Positions 1 through 9,324 of a DNA stretch of 64,000 nucleotides are shown in pieces. This DNA comes from Sulfitobacter sp. EhC04 (GTDB taxonomy: Bacteria > Pseudomonadota > Alphaproteobacteria > Rhodobacterales > Rhodobacteraceae), in assembly GCF_001650875.1 (NCBI RefSeq), contig NZ_LXYI01000005.1, forward strand, positions 1-64,000. The letters are read 5' to 3'. How positions within the stretch are numbered: the first letter of the stretch is position 1; each line of letters starts with the position of its first letter. The notes beneath the pieces are model-generated. The model was not told the DNA's origin and made no database searches. It saw only the letters and a list, made by a program, of their open reading frames with translations. A program made the translations under genes and the position numbers.

Positions 1-295
1 CACAAGCACCAATACCGCGAGAGCGGTTTCGTCCAAGTCCGCTCTGCCGACTTTGACCCAAACCGCGTCGAAGGTCGGGTTTGGGCCAGGAATGCTTGAC
101 GTTTGCGCCAATATTGCGTGACGCGGCTCGTTGGCAGGATTCACAAAAATCCCGTGCATCCTGTCACAGGTGCGCGACGTTCGACATTGACGCTCAACAG
201 AACCACAAAAGCCCGGTCTCAAGCCGAAGGTGCCGGGGGCTTGCCCCCCCGCCAGAGCAGGAGTACCCCTAGCCCCAACAAACGGACGAGACCCC
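1..295. other. Non-coding upstream region with two hairpins
   Basis: I see no convincing gene here. Two inverted repeats are visible: AGAGCGG (20-26) with CCGCTCT (39-45), and CCCAAACC (57-64) with GGTTTGGG (78-85). Neither is followed by a T-run, so they are not clear terminators. At 212-237 a CCCGG...CCGGG element contains AAGCCGAAGGTGCCGGG, which recurs at 19532-19548. The MFS gene begins at the end of this stretch. Confidence 0.4.
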
Positions 296-1567
296 ATGAT
301 TGATGACAGCCGCGCCAAGCGCAACGTAACCATCCTTGTTCTGGCGCAGGCCCTGCTGGGCGCGCAAATGCCGATGCTTTTTGTGGTGGGTGGCCTTGCG
401 GGGCAATCACTGGCCAGCAACATCTGCTTTGCCACGCTGCCGATCTCGATGATCGTGCTCGGCTCGATGCTCTCGGCCACGCCGGTTTCGGCCATCATGC
501 AGCGCTATGGGCGGCGCGCGGGGTTCTTTCTGGGAACGGCCGGGGGCGCACTTGGCGGCGCTGTCGGGGCCTACGGGCTTTACATCGCCTCCTTCCCGAT
601 CTTTCTGGCAGGCTCGCTGCTGACCGGCATCTACATGTCCGCGCAGGGGTTCTACCGTTTTGCCGCCGCAGATACCGCCTCGGATGCCTTTCGTCCCAAG
701 GCGATTTCCTATGTGATGGCGGGGGGGCTTGTCTCTGCCGTGATGGGGCCGCAGATTGTGAAATGGACGGCGGATGCCTATGTGATCCCCTTCCTTGGCA
801 CCTATATCGCCGCCATCGGGGTGAATGTCGTGGGCAGCCTGCTGTTCCTGTTCATCGACATTCCCAAGCCGCCGGTCCCGGCCCATGACGCGCCGCGCGG
901 CCGCAGCCGGATGGAACTGATCCGCACCCCGCGCATTGCCGTGGCGGTGATCTGTGCGACCGTGTCCTATGCGCTGATGAACCTGGTGATGACCTCGACG
1001 CCGCTGGCCGTCGTCGGCTGCGGGCTGAGCGGTGATCTGATAGGCCCGGATGCCACCGCGGGCATGACCGAGACCGAGCGGCTGAAATCATTCCTCGACA
1101 TCGCGTCAAACGTGGTCACGGGCCATGTGCTGGCGATGTTCGCGCCATCGTTTTTCACCGGCCACCTGATCGCCCGCTTCGGGGTCGAACGGATCATGGG
1201 GCTGGGCATCCTGATCCTGGGGGCCGCCGGTGTTGTGGCCCTGCAGGGGGTGGCGCTGGAGAACTTCTTTATCGCGCTGATCCTGCTGGGGCTGGGCTGG
1301 AACTTTGGCTTCATCGGGGCCACCACGATGTTGGCCGGGGCCCATGCGCCGCATGAGCGGGGCCGGATGCAGGGGTTGAACGATCTGATCGTCTTTGGCG
1401 GCGTGACCATGGCCTCGCTGGCCTCGGGCGGGCTGATGAACTGCTCGGGTGGTTCACCTGTCGAAGGCTGGGCGGCGGTGAACTGGGCGATGATCCCGTT
1501 TCTGACGCTGGCGGGCGGTTCGCTGATCTGGCTGGTGTTCAGCCGCAAGGCGCGGCAGGCCGCCTGA
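296..1567 (+). CDS. MFS transporter
   Basis: Predicted 423-aa inner-membrane transporter of the major facilitator superfamily. It is hydrophobic throughout, with about twelve membrane segments. A QRYGRRAGF stretch near residues 69-77 resembles the loop 2-3 motif A of MFS proteins, and a charged central loop (PRGRSRMELIR) separates the two halves. I chose the ATG at 296 because the protein then begins with a short polar tail followed directly by the first membrane helix; an upstream in-frame start at 230 would add a Pro/Ala-rich extension unlike a membrane protein. The gene is convergent with the next one, with an 11-bp gap. The substrate cannot be inferred from sequence or context. Confidence 0.85.
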   Translation: MIDDSRAKRNVTILVLAQALLGAQMPMLFVVGGLAGQSLASNICFATLPISMIVLGSMLSATPVSAIMQRYGRRAGFFLGTAGGALGGAVGAYGLYIASFPIFLAGSLLTGIYMSAQGFYRFAAADTASDAFRPKAISYVMAGGLVSAVMGPQIVKWTADAYVIPFLGTYIAAIGVNVVGSLLFLFIDIPKPPVPAHDAPRGRSRMELIRTPRIAVAVICATVSYALMNLVMTSTPLAVVGCGLSGDLIGPDATAGMTETERLKSFLDIASNVVTGHVLAMFAPSFFTGHLIARFGVERIMGLGILILGAAGVVALQGVALENFFIALILLGLGWNFGFIGATTMLAGAHAPHERGRMQGLNDLIVFGGVTMASLASGGLMNCSGGSPVEGWAAVNWAMIPFLTLAGGSLIWLVFSRKARQAA

Positions 1568-1577
1568 GGGACAGGGC

Positions 1578-2342
1578 CTACCAGCGCCCGGTCAGGGCGC
1601 GCCAGGCGAGGCCGGGATCGGCGGTGGGCAAGCGCCCCTCGGCCACCGCCGTAGGGTCATTGATCACCGCCTTTAGCACCGCATCCGCCTGCCCCACATG
1701 CAGCAAGGCGACCCTGGCATCGCGGGACACTTGTCTGCGGTTTTTTCGTGCCCGCGCCAGACGGTCCTGCGCCTCGCGGGCCAGCGCGCGCAGACCCTCG
1801 GCCCTGCCGTCCAGCAGGGGCACCCTGCCCGCCGCCACCAGTTCCGGGATCGCGTGGAACCATGCGGCAACCCCCGCGCCAAAGGCGGCATCGCGCACCA
1901 CGGCTTCATCCGCCTGCCCCAGCCTGCGGGCCGCAACCCAGGTCAGATTGCCCGATGTCTGATCCATGTAGCGGGCGAAATGTTCCACATCCTCAAAGGC
2001 ATCGCGATAGACATCCCAGCGCCGGGCGGCCACGAGTTCATCGAGCAGCCCTGCATCATCGGCGTCGATCAGATCCGCCAGTGGTGTCGTGACCTCGTGG
2101 CGGCGCACCGGGCCACCCTGCGCGATCTCTTCGCAGACGTCGCGCCACCATTGCAGCCGCATCTCGGCGATCATGGTTTCCTGCGTGACCCAGGGCGCGC
2201 GCGCCACCTCGACGTTAAAGGCATAAAGCGGGAACAGCACCCGCCGCGCCGCAACCGGCGCTGCCATCGCCGCGCGAAAGCGCAGCGGGTCGCCCCGCTC
2301 AACCAAGGCGGCACAGGCTGTCAGATCAGCGTCAAAAGCCAT
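1578..2342 (-). CDS. Squalene/phytoene synthase-family protein
   Basis: 254-aa soluble protein of the squalene/phytoene synthase fold, closest in character to the short NDUFAF6-like members of alphaproteobacteria. The QWWRD segment near residues 64-68 and the helical body with YMDQTSGNL match this group. The two Asp-rich DxxxD metal-binding motifs of true head-to-head prenyl synthases are not evident, so catalysis of squalene or phytoene formation is doubtful; an assembly-factor or lipid-binding role is possible but inferred. Its ATG overlaps the stop codon of the upstream methyltransferase by one base (TGATG), so the two are probably translationally coupled. Confidence 0.75.
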   Translation of the reverse strand: MAFDADLTACAALVERGDPLRFRAAMAAPVAARRVLFPLYAFNVEVARAPWVTQETMIAEMRLQWWRDVCEEIAQGGPVRRHEVTTPLADLIDADDAGLLDELVAARRWDVYRDAFEDVEHFARYMDQTSGNLTWVAARRLGQADEAVVRDAAFGAGVAAWFHAIPELVAAGRVPLLDGRAEGLRALAREAQDRLARARKNRRQVSRDARVALLHVGQADAVLKAVINDPTAVAEGRLPTADPGLAWRALTGRW

Positions 2343-3088
2343 CAGCGGCCAGCAGACCCGGACCGGGGCAAGGGCCGCACGAGGCTGAGCAGATAGCCGA
2401 ATTCATCCCGGTGCGCGCGCCAGCAGGCGGCTTCCTCTTCAGCTTGGTCCAGCACGGCGGCAAAAGCGGCATCCGCGCCCGGACGCAGGCTGGCAATGCG
2501 GGCGTCGATCGGGGTGTAATAGCCTTCCCAGGCCGCATCCGACAGCCTGCGGGTCGCGATGGTCTCATAGCCTGCGGCCGTGACCCGCGCCGCGATTCCG
2601 TCGGCATCGGTCATCGCGGAATAATGCTGCCACTGCTGCGTCGCGCGGGGTGACGGGCTGTCGCTGAACCAGCAGGCCTCGGAAAAGGCGATCACGCCGC
2701 CGGGGCGCAGCGCCCTGCGCCAGGCGGTCAGCGCCTCTGTCACCCCCATGAAATAGACTGCCCCCGCACACCAGATGAAATCATATTCATTGTGGATCGC
2801 GGCCATGTCGGCGCGCAGCAGCGTCACGCGCGGGTCGGCCTGCCAGCGGGTGCGGGCCTCTTTCACGAAATGCGCGGTCTTGTCCAGCGCGGTGACGTGA
2901 CCCTGTGGTGCGGCCTCAAGCAGCGCCGGGATGTCGCCCCCCGGACCACAGGCCACATCCGCCATCCGCGCGGTGGGTGCGATATCCGCAAGGGCGGTGG
3001 CCCAGGCGACATCCGCCGCCTCGCCCGGCCCCTCGCGGGGCAGGTCGCGATGCAGTTGGAAAAAGGCGGTCATGTCGTCAGAAGTCAT
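2342..3088 (-). CDS. Class I SAM-dependent methyltransferase
   Basis: 248-aa Rossmann-fold methyltransferase. The S-adenosylmethionine-binding motif I is visible as DVACGPGGD near residues 44-52, followed by an acidic residue in TALDKT and the later segment LRPGGVIAFSEA typical of the small-molecule methyltransferase core. The substrate is unknown. I placed the start at the ATG at 3088; the codon one triplet upstream is TTG. The gene overlaps the 3' end of the upstream hydrolase by 11 bp and touches the downstream synthase-like gene, so the three probably form one transcription unit that also includes the citramalate synthase gene. Confidence 0.8.
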   Translation of the reverse strand: MTSDDMTAFFQLHRDLPREGPGEAADVAWATALADIAPTARMADVACGPGGDIPALLEAAPQGHVTALDKTAHFVKEARTRWQADPRVTLLRADMAAIHNEYDFIWCAGAVYFMGVTEALTAWRRALRPGGVIAFSEACWFSDSPSPRATQQWQHYSAMTDADGIAARVTAAGYETIATRRLSDAAWEGYYTPIDARIASLRPGADAAFAAVLDQAEEEAACWRAHRDEFGYLLSLVRPLPRSGSAGR

Positions 3089-4058
3089 CAAGGAAACCTT
3101 CTATGGCATTGGCGGTTTCAGGGGCATCGACAATCGCCAGATGGCCCGTGTCGGGAACCAGCAGGTAACGGCCCTTGTCGGTCACTGCCTGCATCACCGG
3201 CTGGTAGGCGGCGGCGTCAAAGGCTTCGTCCGCTTCGCCCGCCACCAGCAGGAAGGGCGGCAGCGCTGCCACATCGGCCAGATAATCGCCGCGCGGGGCG
3301 TAGGATGTGTTCAGCCGGTAGGAATAGGCGGTCGTCGCCGTATCGCCCAGCGGGCCGTCCAGCACCGCCTGCGGCATGTTGAACTGCATCACCGTGAGAT
3401 GGTTCAGCGCCGTGATGCGGAACGTGTTGAGGATGCTCAGCCCGATGATGCGCCGGGTCAGCGGCTGTGCCCAGCCACCGGAGTTGGGCCGGGTTGTCGG
3501 GGCGTTGTGTTTCAGGAAGGGGGCCAGCAGCACCGCCCCGTCCAGCATGTCGCCATATGGTCCACCGGCAAAGCGCACCACCAGCCCGCCGCCGGAGGAA
3601 TGACCGCCCAGAATGAGTTTTTGCCCCGGCTTGCGGCGCGCGTTAATGAGGTCGGCGAGGTCATCCTCGAATTGTCCGATATAGGCCAGATCGCCGCGCT
3701 TGCCCGGTTGCGCCCCGTGACCGCGCAGGTCCGGCACCAGCACATCGGCGCGGGCCGACAAGCGCCGGGCAAGTGCATCGAACTGCAAGCCGTGCCAGCC
3801 CGACCCATGCACCAGCACCAGCAGCGGCGCACTTTCCCGCCCGCTATCATAAGACCGGACCTGCATCCCGAACCCGTCGCGCAGGGGGACGGTTTCCTGT
3901 GGTTGCGCAGGCGTGCCTGCCGCCGACAGTGGCCCGCTGAAATCAAGGCCTGCCGTACCGCTGAGCCGACCGGGCCGTTCCGACGCAATCAGGATCAGGG
4001 CAATCGCCCCGGTGATCGCAACCGAAATCGCCAGAAATTTGAGAATGGCAAGCACCAT
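3078..4058 (-). CDS. Alpha/beta hydrolase, membrane-anchored
   Basis: About 326 aa. A hydrophobic N-terminal segment (about residues 2-24) should act as a signal anchor. The rest is a serine alpha/beta hydrolase: oxyanion-hole motif VLVHGSGWHG, nucleophile elbow GHSSGG, and a C-terminal catalytic histidine in VPDTGHLAI. This layout resembles lysophospholipase/monoglyceride-lipase-like enzymes; the true substrate is unknown. The ATG at 4058 has AAGGGG eight bases upstream and is preferred. A GTG at 4067 would give a GTGA overlap with the stop of the citramalate synthase gene and is the alternative. Confidence 0.8.
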   Translation of the reverse strand: MVLAILKFLAISVAITGAIALILIASERPGRLSGTAGLDFSGPLSAAGTPAQPQETVPLRDGFGMQVRSYDSGRESAPLLVLVHGSGWHGLQFDALARRLSARADVLVPDLRGHGAQPGKRGDLAYIGQFEDDLADLINARRKPGQKLILGGHSSGGGLVVRFAGGPYGDMLDGAVLLAPFLKHNAPTTRPNSGGWAQPLTRRIIGLSILNTFRITALNHLTVMQFNMPQAVLDGPLGDTATTAYSYRLNTSYAPRGDYLADVAALPPFLLVAGEADEAFDAAAYQPVMQAVTDKGRYLLVPDTGHLAIVDAPETANAIEGFLDDF

Positions 4059-4063
4059 GCCCC

Positions 4064-5677
4064 TCACCCCTTCAGGTCGCGGATCAGCTTCCAGCGGATC
4101 GCGTCCAGCAGCGCCTCGAAACTGGCGTCCACTATGTTCGCGCTGACCCCCACGGTGGACCAGCGGTTGCCCTGCCCGTCCTCGCTGTCGATGATGACGC
4201 GGGTCACCGCCTCTGTGCCGCCCTGGGTGATGCGCACCTTAAAGTCGATCAGGCGCATGTCCTCGATCAGCGCCGAATACTGGCCCAGATCCTTGGCCAG
4301 CGCCTTGGACAGCGCGTTCACCGGGCCGCGGTCGTTGCCGTCTTCGTCCATCGACTCGCTGACCGACAGGCGTTTCTCGCCATCGACCTTGATCACCACC
4401 ACGGCCTCGGACACGGTGACCATCTTGTCATACTTGTTCTTGCGCCGTTCGACCGTGACCCGGTAGCGCTTGACCTCGAAAAGGTCGGGCATCTGGCCCA
4501 AAGCCTCGCGCGCCAGCAATTCGAAACTGGCCTGCGCCGTGTCATAGGCATAGCCGATGGCCTCGCGGGCTTTCACCTCTTCGAGGATCTGCGCCAGGGC
4601 CGGATCGCCCTTGGCAACCTTCAGCCCCGCATCTGTCAGGCGGCTTCTCAGGTTGGACTGGCCCGCCTGATTGGACATCGGGATGATGCGCGCGTTGCCC
4701 ACGGTCGCGGGTTCAATGTGTTCGTAGGTGCTGGGGTCTTTCGCGATTGCGCTGGCGTGCAGCCCGGCCTTGTGGGCAAAGGCCGACGCCCCGACAAAAG
4801 CGGCCTGTTTCTGCGGCACCCGGTTCAATATCTCGTCCAGCATGCGGCTGGTCCGGGTCAGCGACTTCAGCGCCTTCTGGCTGATGCCCGTCTCAAAGCG
4901 GCTGGCATAGGGTTCCTTCAGCAGCAGGATCGGGATCAGCGCCGTCAGGTTGGCATTGCCGCAGCGTTCGCCCAGCCCGTTCAGCGTGCCCTGGATCTGG
5001 CGTGCGCCCGCATCCACGGCGGCCAGGGTGCAGGCCACGGCGTTGTTGGTGTCGTCATGGGTGTGAATCCCGAGCTTTTCGCCCGGAATGCCCGCCGCGA
5101 TGACTTCCGCCGTGATCCGCCCCACTTCGGCAGGCAAGGTGCCGCCGTTGGTGTCACAGAGCACGATCCAGCGCGCGCCCGCGTCCAGCACGGTTTTCAG
5201 GCAGGACAGGGCATAGTCCGGATTGGCCTTGTAGCCGTCAAAGAAATGTTCCGCGTCAAACAGCGCCTCGCGGCCCGATGCCGTCAGGTGGGCAATGCTG
5301 TCGCGCAGCAGGCTCAGGTTTTCGTCCAGCGTGATGCCAAGCGCGCGGGTGACGTGGAATTCATGGGTCTTGCCCACCAGACAGACCGATTTTGTGCCTG
5401 CGTTCATGACAGCCGCCAGCACATCGTCATTCTGCGCCGAGATGCCAAGACGTTTGGTCATGCCAAAGGCGGTCAGCTTGGCGGTGGTTTTTGGTGCCGC
5501 ATCGAAAAAGGCATTGTCGGTGGGGTTGGCACCGGGCCAGCCGCCTTCGATATAATCCACCCCCAGCGCGTCCAGCGCGCGGGCGATCTGGTGCTTTTCA
5601 TCGGTGGAGAACTGCACATCCTGCGTCTGCTGCCCGTCGCGCAGGGTGGTGTCATAGAGGTATAGACGGGTTTTCAT
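4064..5677 (-). CDS. cimA: Citramalate synthase
   Basis: 537-aa enzyme of the isopropylmalate/citramalate synthase family (DRE-TIM metallolyase). It condenses pyruvate with acetyl-CoA to (R)-citramalate, the first step of the threonine-independent isoleucine pathway. Visible signatures are YDTTLRDGQQ at residues 8-17 with the catalytic Arg/Asp pair, HTHDD for metal binding, LNGLGERCGNANL, and a long C-terminal regulatory domain ending near residue 537. The size fits CimA rather than LeuA or homocitrate synthase. I took the ATG at 5677, which puts the TIM-barrel start at the N terminus. A GC-rich hairpin lies between it and cysS upstream. Confidence 0.92.
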   Translation of the reverse strand: MKTRLYLYDTTLRDGQQTQDVQFSTDEKHQIARALDALGVDYIEGGWPGANPTDNAFFDAAPKTTAKLTAFGMTKRLGISAQNDDVLAAVMNAGTKSVCLVGKTHEFHVTRALGITLDENLSLLRDSIAHLTASGREALFDAEHFFDGYKANPDYALSCLKTVLDAGARWIVLCDTNGGTLPAEVGRITAEVIAAGIPGEKLGIHTHDDTNNAVACTLAAVDAGARQIQGTLNGLGERCGNANLTALIPILLLKEPYASRFETGISQKALKSLTRTSRMLDEILNRVPQKQAAFVGASAFAHKAGLHASAIAKDPSTYEHIEPATVGNARIIPMSNQAGQSNLRSRLTDAGLKVAKGDPALAQILEEVKAREAIGYAYDTAQASFELLAREALGQMPDLFEVKRYRVTVERRKNKYDKMVTVSEAVVVIKVDGEKRLSVSESMDEDGNDRGPVNALSKALAKDLGQYSALIEDMRLIDFKVRITQGGTEAVTRVIIDSEDGQGNRWSTVGVSANIVDASFEALLDAIRWKLIRDLKG

Positions 5678-5861
5678 TGCTGTGCCCTCCCGCGCAGTTG
5701 TTCCGCCCGGCATCGCCGGGCCGCGCCCGACCTCCCCCGGGAGGGCGCGATTGCAAGGTCCGACTTGGCCAAGCCGGTGCAGGGGCCAGCAGCGGCAGCG
5801 CGGTCAGCCAACGGCACGCCGCCCCCTCCAGGTCGGCCGCGGCCCTCTGTTGCGAAATCCG
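5678..5861 (-). other. cysS-cimA intergenic region with GC-rich hairpin
   Basis: This 184-bp gap between two minus-strand genes holds a strong nested hairpin. CGCGCCC (5722-5728) pairs with GGGCGCG (5743-5749) around an inner CTCCC/GGGAG. No T-run follows on either strand, so it is not a standard intrinsic terminator. A 63-codon open frame here has glycine- and alanine-rich composition and I do not support it as a gene. Confidence 0.35.
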
Positions 5862-7247
5862 TCATAACACACCTTCCAGACCGGCACCGTCAAAGCCCGG
5901 CGGCGCTTTCAGCTTGACGCCGTCCTTGCCCATCTGCACCTCGATCCCCAGCCCGGTCAGCGCCGCCTTGATCCGGTCCACCTCGGCGAAATCCTTGGTT
6001 TCCATCGCGGTCACCCGCGCATCGCTCAGGAAGGCTTCGACGTCGGTCAGGTCATAGGCCTGTTCCACCGCCCATTCGGGTATCTTGTCGCCCAACAGCC
6101 CCAGCAGCCCCAGCGCGCCGCGCAGCCCGGCGATGTCATTCTCGCCCGACAGCTTGTGGCACAGGGTCAGCACGCCGTGGGAGTTCAGATCATCGGCCAG
6201 CAGCGCCACCGCTTCGGACGTCGGGGCTGTCGCCTCGGCCCCGGCCACCTGGGTGTACCACTTGCGCAGCACGCGCTCCGCCTCCTCGCGCTTCTTGTCC
6301 GTCCAGTCCATCGGCTTGCGGTAATGTGTGGACAGGAAAACAAAGCGGATCACCTCGCCCGGCACCCCCTGATCCAGCAGGTCCCGCACGGTAAAGAAGT
6401 TGCCCAGCGATTTGGACATCTTGCGGCCCTCGACCTGCAACATCTCGTTATGCATCCAGACATTGGCAAAGCCGTGGCCCGCGCATTTCGATTGCGCAAT
6501 TTCGTTCTCGTGGTGCGGAAAGGTCAGATCGTTGCCGCCGCCATGAATGTCAAAGGTATCGCCCAGCAGCGCCTCGGCCATGGCGGAACATTCGATGTGC
6601 CAGCCGGGGCGGCCCCGGCCCCAGGGGCTGTCCCATCCCGGCGTCGCGTCGTCCGACGGCTTCCACAGCACGAAATCCAGCGGATCCTCCTTGTAGGGCG
6701 CAACCTCGACCCGCGCACCGGCGATCATGTCATCGACAGACCGCCCCGACAGCGCGCCGTATTCGGCATAGGACCGCACCCGGAACAGCACATGCCCCTC
6801 GGCGGCATAGGCGTGATCCCTGGCAACAAGGTCCTGGATCATCGCAATCATCTCGTCGATATAGGCGGTGGCGCGGGGCATGGCGCGATCGTGTTCCGCC
6901 CCTTTCAGCGAGGGTTCCAGCGCGCCGATGGCTGCCATGTCTTCGAGGAACCAGCGCGTCGTCTTTGCCGTGATCTCGGCTATCGGCTGGCCGCTTTCGG
7001 CGGCGCGCGCGTTGATCTTGTCGTCCACATCGGTGAAATTGCGCACATAGCTGACGTGACCCGCGCCATAGACATGCCGCAGCAGCCGGTAGAGCACGTC
7101 GAACACGATCACGGGCCGCGCGTTGCCGATATGGGCGCGGTCATAGACCGTCGGCCCACAGACATACATCCGCACGTCATCGGCTGAAATCGGCACGAAG
7201 TCCTCGCGCTTGCGGGTCCTGGTATTGTGCAGTCTGATTGTCGTCAT
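5862..7247 (-). CDS. cysS: Cysteinyl-tRNA synthetase
   Basis: 461-aa class I aminoacyl-tRNA synthetase that charges tRNA-Cys. The ATP-binding HIGH motif is HIGN at residues 39-42, preceded by the zinc-ligand cysteine C30 in YVCGPTVYD. Further zinc-site residues lie in GWHIECSAM and HHENEIAQ. The second signature is KMSKSLGN. Length and domain order match the bacterial enzyme. The ATG at 7247 starts directly before [12 protein letters not shown], the normal N terminus; a longer start at 7283 would add a Gly/Arg-rich stretch. It lies upstream of cimA on the same strand. Confidence 0.96.
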   Translation of the reverse strand: MTTIRLHNTRTRKREDFVPISADDVRMYVCGPTVYDRAHIGNARPVIVFDVLYRLLRHVYGAGHVSYVRNFTDVDDKINARAAESGQPIAEITAKTTRWFLEDMAAIGALEPSLKGAEHDRAMPRATAYIDEMIAMIQDLVARDHAYAAEGHVLFRVRSYAEYGALSGRSVDDMIAGARVEVAPYKEDPLDFVLWKPSDDATPGWDSPWGRGRPGWHIECSAMAEALLGDTFDIHGGGNDLTFPHHENEIAQSKCAGHGFANVWMHNEMLQVEGRKMSKSLGNFFTVRDLLDQGVPGEVIRFVFLSTHYRKPMDWTDKKREEAERVLRKWYTQVAGAEATAPTSEAVALLADDLNSHGVLTLCHKLSGENDIAGLRGALGLLGLLGDKIPEWAVEQAYDLTDVEAFLSDARVTAMETKDFAEVDRIKAALTGLGIEVQMGKDGVKLKAPPGFDGAGLEGVL

Positions 7248-7471
7248 CGGTCGTCCTCGGCCATGTCTGGCGCGGGATGCCACATCTGGTTCAGAATGAA
7301 AACGACATGAGCACGCCCGCGAGAAATCTCAGCAGGTAATAATGATGCGTGTTTTGCAGGTCATCGTGGTCATGGGGGATGGGGTACGCCCAAGCCCGCC
7401 GCAGGTCAAGGCTGATTGACAAATCGCGCCGCCTCTGCGCCCCTGCGCGCGTCACAACAAGGAGCGTCGCC

Positions 7472-8650
7472 ATGCAAGCATCACACCGTATCAGCCACAT
7501 CCTGGGAGGCGGCTCTGACGGATGGGGCGTCTTTACCAAAGCGCGCCGCATGATCGCCGAGGGCACGAAGGTCACCGAGCTGACCATCGGGGAACATGAC
7601 ATCGGCACCGCTGCCCCGATCCTGCAGGACATGCACCGCGCGGCGATCGAGGGTCACACCGGATATGCCGCCGTGCCCGGCACCAATGCGCTGCGCGACC
7701 GGGTGGCCGCGCGGGTCGCCAGACGCACCGGCGTGCCGACAACCCGCGACAACGTGCTGATCACGCCGGGCGGTCAGGCCGGGCTGTTTGCGACCCACAT
7801 CGGCTGCTGCGATGCGGGCGACACCGCGCTGTTCATCGACCCCTATTATGCCACCTACCCCGGCACCATCCGTGGCGCGGGCGCCGAGCCGCTGGCCATC
7901 GCGGCGGACCCTGACGCGGGGTTCCAGCCCCGTGCGGCGGATATCGCGGCTGTGGCCAAGGGCGCTAAATCGCTGCTGGTCAATTCGCCCAACAACCCCA
8001 CCGGCGTCGTCTACAGCCGCGCAACGCTGGAGGGCATCGCGCAGGTCTGCGCCGATCACAACCTCTGGCTGATCTCGGACGAGGTCTATGACACCCAGGT
8101 CTGGAAGGGCGAGCACATCAGCCCCCGCGCCCTGCCCGGCATGGCGGATCGCACGCTGGTGATCGGTTCGATGTCGAAATCCCACGCCATGACAGGCTCG
8201 CGCTGCGGCTGGATCGTGGGGCCGGTCGAGATGATCGAGCATCTGACCAACCTGGCGACCCATACCACCTATGGCGTGCCGGGGTTCATTCAGGATGCGG
8301 CCGTCTTTGCGCTGGATCAGGGACCGGCGTTCGAGGCGGAGGTCGGTGAACCCTTCCGCCGTCGCCGGGCGCTGGCGCATGACATTCTGGCCGGGCAGAA
8401 TGCGGTCACGCTGGTGCCCTCGGACGGTGCCATGTACCTGATGCTGGACATCCGCAGTACCGGGCTGAGCGGCGAGGCCTTTGCCGAGGCGCTGCTGGAG
8501 GCGCATCATATCGCTGTGATGCCGGGGGAAAGCTTTGGCCGTGCCGCCGCCGGACATCTGCGGGTTGCGATGACGGTGGATGACAACCGTTTTGCCGAAG
8601 CCCTTTCCACCCTCTGCGGCTTTGCCCGGGAGCGCGCCGAAGCGGCGTAA
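7472..8650 (+). CDS. PLP-dependent class I/II aminotransferase
   Basis: 392-aa fold-type I aminotransferase of the aspartate aminotransferase superfamily. The PLP environment is clear: NSPNNPTG, then ISDEVYDTQVW with the PLP-contacting Asp and Tyr, and the Schiff-base lysine in SMSKSHAMTGSR. A C-terminal Arg-containing region (GHLRVAMT) should bind the substrate carboxylate. The ATG at 7472 has an AAGGAG site at 7459-7464. The substrate is not determined; neighbours give no pathway hint. A strong hairpin terminator follows 23 bases after the stop. Confidence 0.88.
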   Translation: MQASHRISHILGGGSDGWGVFTKARRMIAEGTKVTELTIGEHDIGTAAPILQDMHRAAIEGHTGYAAVPGTNALRDRVAARVARRTGVPTTRDNVLITPGGQAGLFATHIGCCDAGDTALFIDPYYATYPGTIRGAGAEPLAIAADPDAGFQPRAADIAAVAKGAKSLLVNSPNNPTGVVYSRATLEGIAQVCADHNLWLISDEVYDTQVWKGEHISPRALPGMADRTLVIGSMSKSHAMTGSRCGWIVGPVEMIEHLTNLATHTTYGVPGFIQDAAVFALDQGPAFEAEVGEPFRRRRALAHDILAGQNAVTLVPSDGAMYLMLDIRSTGLSGEAFAEALLEAHHIAVMPGESFGRAAAGHLRVAMTVDDNRFAEALSTLCGFARERAEAA

Positions 8651-8672
8651 GGCACGGCGCGCATCAAACGCA

Positions 8673-8702
8673 AAAGGCCGGGGCGTTGCCACCCCGGCCT
8701 TT
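8673..8702. terminator. Bidirectional intrinsic terminator
   Basis: Perfect 11-bp stem AAAGGCCGGGG (8673-8683) / CCCCGGCCTTT (8692-8702) with an 8-nt loop. It has A-residues on one side and T-residues on the other. It sits between the convergent aminotransferase (+) and barrel-protein (-) genes and can serve both. Confidence 0.85.
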
Positions 8703-8724
8703 GTCACATTTTCGGCTGACCGCC

Positions 8725-9324
8725 TTAGAAACGCATGGAACCGCGCACGGTGAAGGTTGTCGCATCAGCGTCCGCACCTGCAACACCGCCCAGATCATCG
8801 AACTTGTGATGCAGCACTTCGGCACCGACCGTGTAGCTGTCGGTGATCTTGTAGGTCGCGCCGATACCGGCAAACGGGCCGGTTTCATCACCCAGAGAGG
8901 TGTCGGCACGGGCCGCACCGGCGGTTGCGTAGATCAGCGTGTTGCCAAGGTCGTAACCGCCCTTGAACTTCAGACGGGCCACGGAATCGACATTCGCCGC
9001 GCCGCCGTTCAGGTCGATGTCGGTCTTGTCATAGTCCAGTTCGCCACCGATGACGTAGTTGCCCAGGTCATAGTCGTACCCGGCGTGGAAACCATAGGTG
9101 CCGTTGTCGCCGTCGAGCACGCCCGGACCGTCAACATCGCCATACCCCAGTTGCAGACCGGTATAGAAGCCGGTCCAGTCGCTGGAAATCTGCTGCGGTG
9201 CAGGTGCGGGCGCATAGACCGGGTCTTCGACCACCGGCTCTGCCAGATTACCCGCATAGGCCGCGCCACCCATCGCTGTGCTTGCGGCAAGTGTGATGGC
9301 ACTGATCTTGATATACTTGTTCAT
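8725..9324 (-). CDS. Outer-membrane beta-barrel protein (opacity/OmpA-like barrel)
   Basis: 199-aa exported protein. Residues 1-24 form a classical signal peptide ending in AYA. After a Pro/Ala-rich linker come alternating-hydrophobicity strands rich in Gly, Tyr and Asp (GFYTGLQLGYGDVDG, YGFHAGYDYDLGNYV, GGELDYDK). The chain ends in SMRF, whose terminal Phe is the usual recognition signal of the barrel assembly machinery. It resembles the 8-stranded porin-family/Opa-like barrels common in Rhodobacterales. The exact role (structural, adhesion or transport) is unknown. An AAGGAG site lies upstream of the ATG. Confidence 0.85.
   Translation of the reverse strand: MNKYIKISAITLAASTAMGGAAYAGNLAEPVVEDPVYAPAPAPQQISSDWTGFYTGLQLGYGDVDGPGVLDGDNGTYGFHAGYDYDLGNYVIGGELDYDKTDIDLNGGAANVDSVARLKFKGGYDLGNTLIYATAGAARADTSLGDETGPFAGIGATYKITDSYTVGAEVLHHKFDDLGGVAGADADATTFTVRGSMRF

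Noticed and set aside
5674..5865. 63-codon frame between cysS and cimA
   Set aside because: Composition is dominated by Gly, Ala and Arg from a GC-rich hairpin, and there is no ribosome-binding site.
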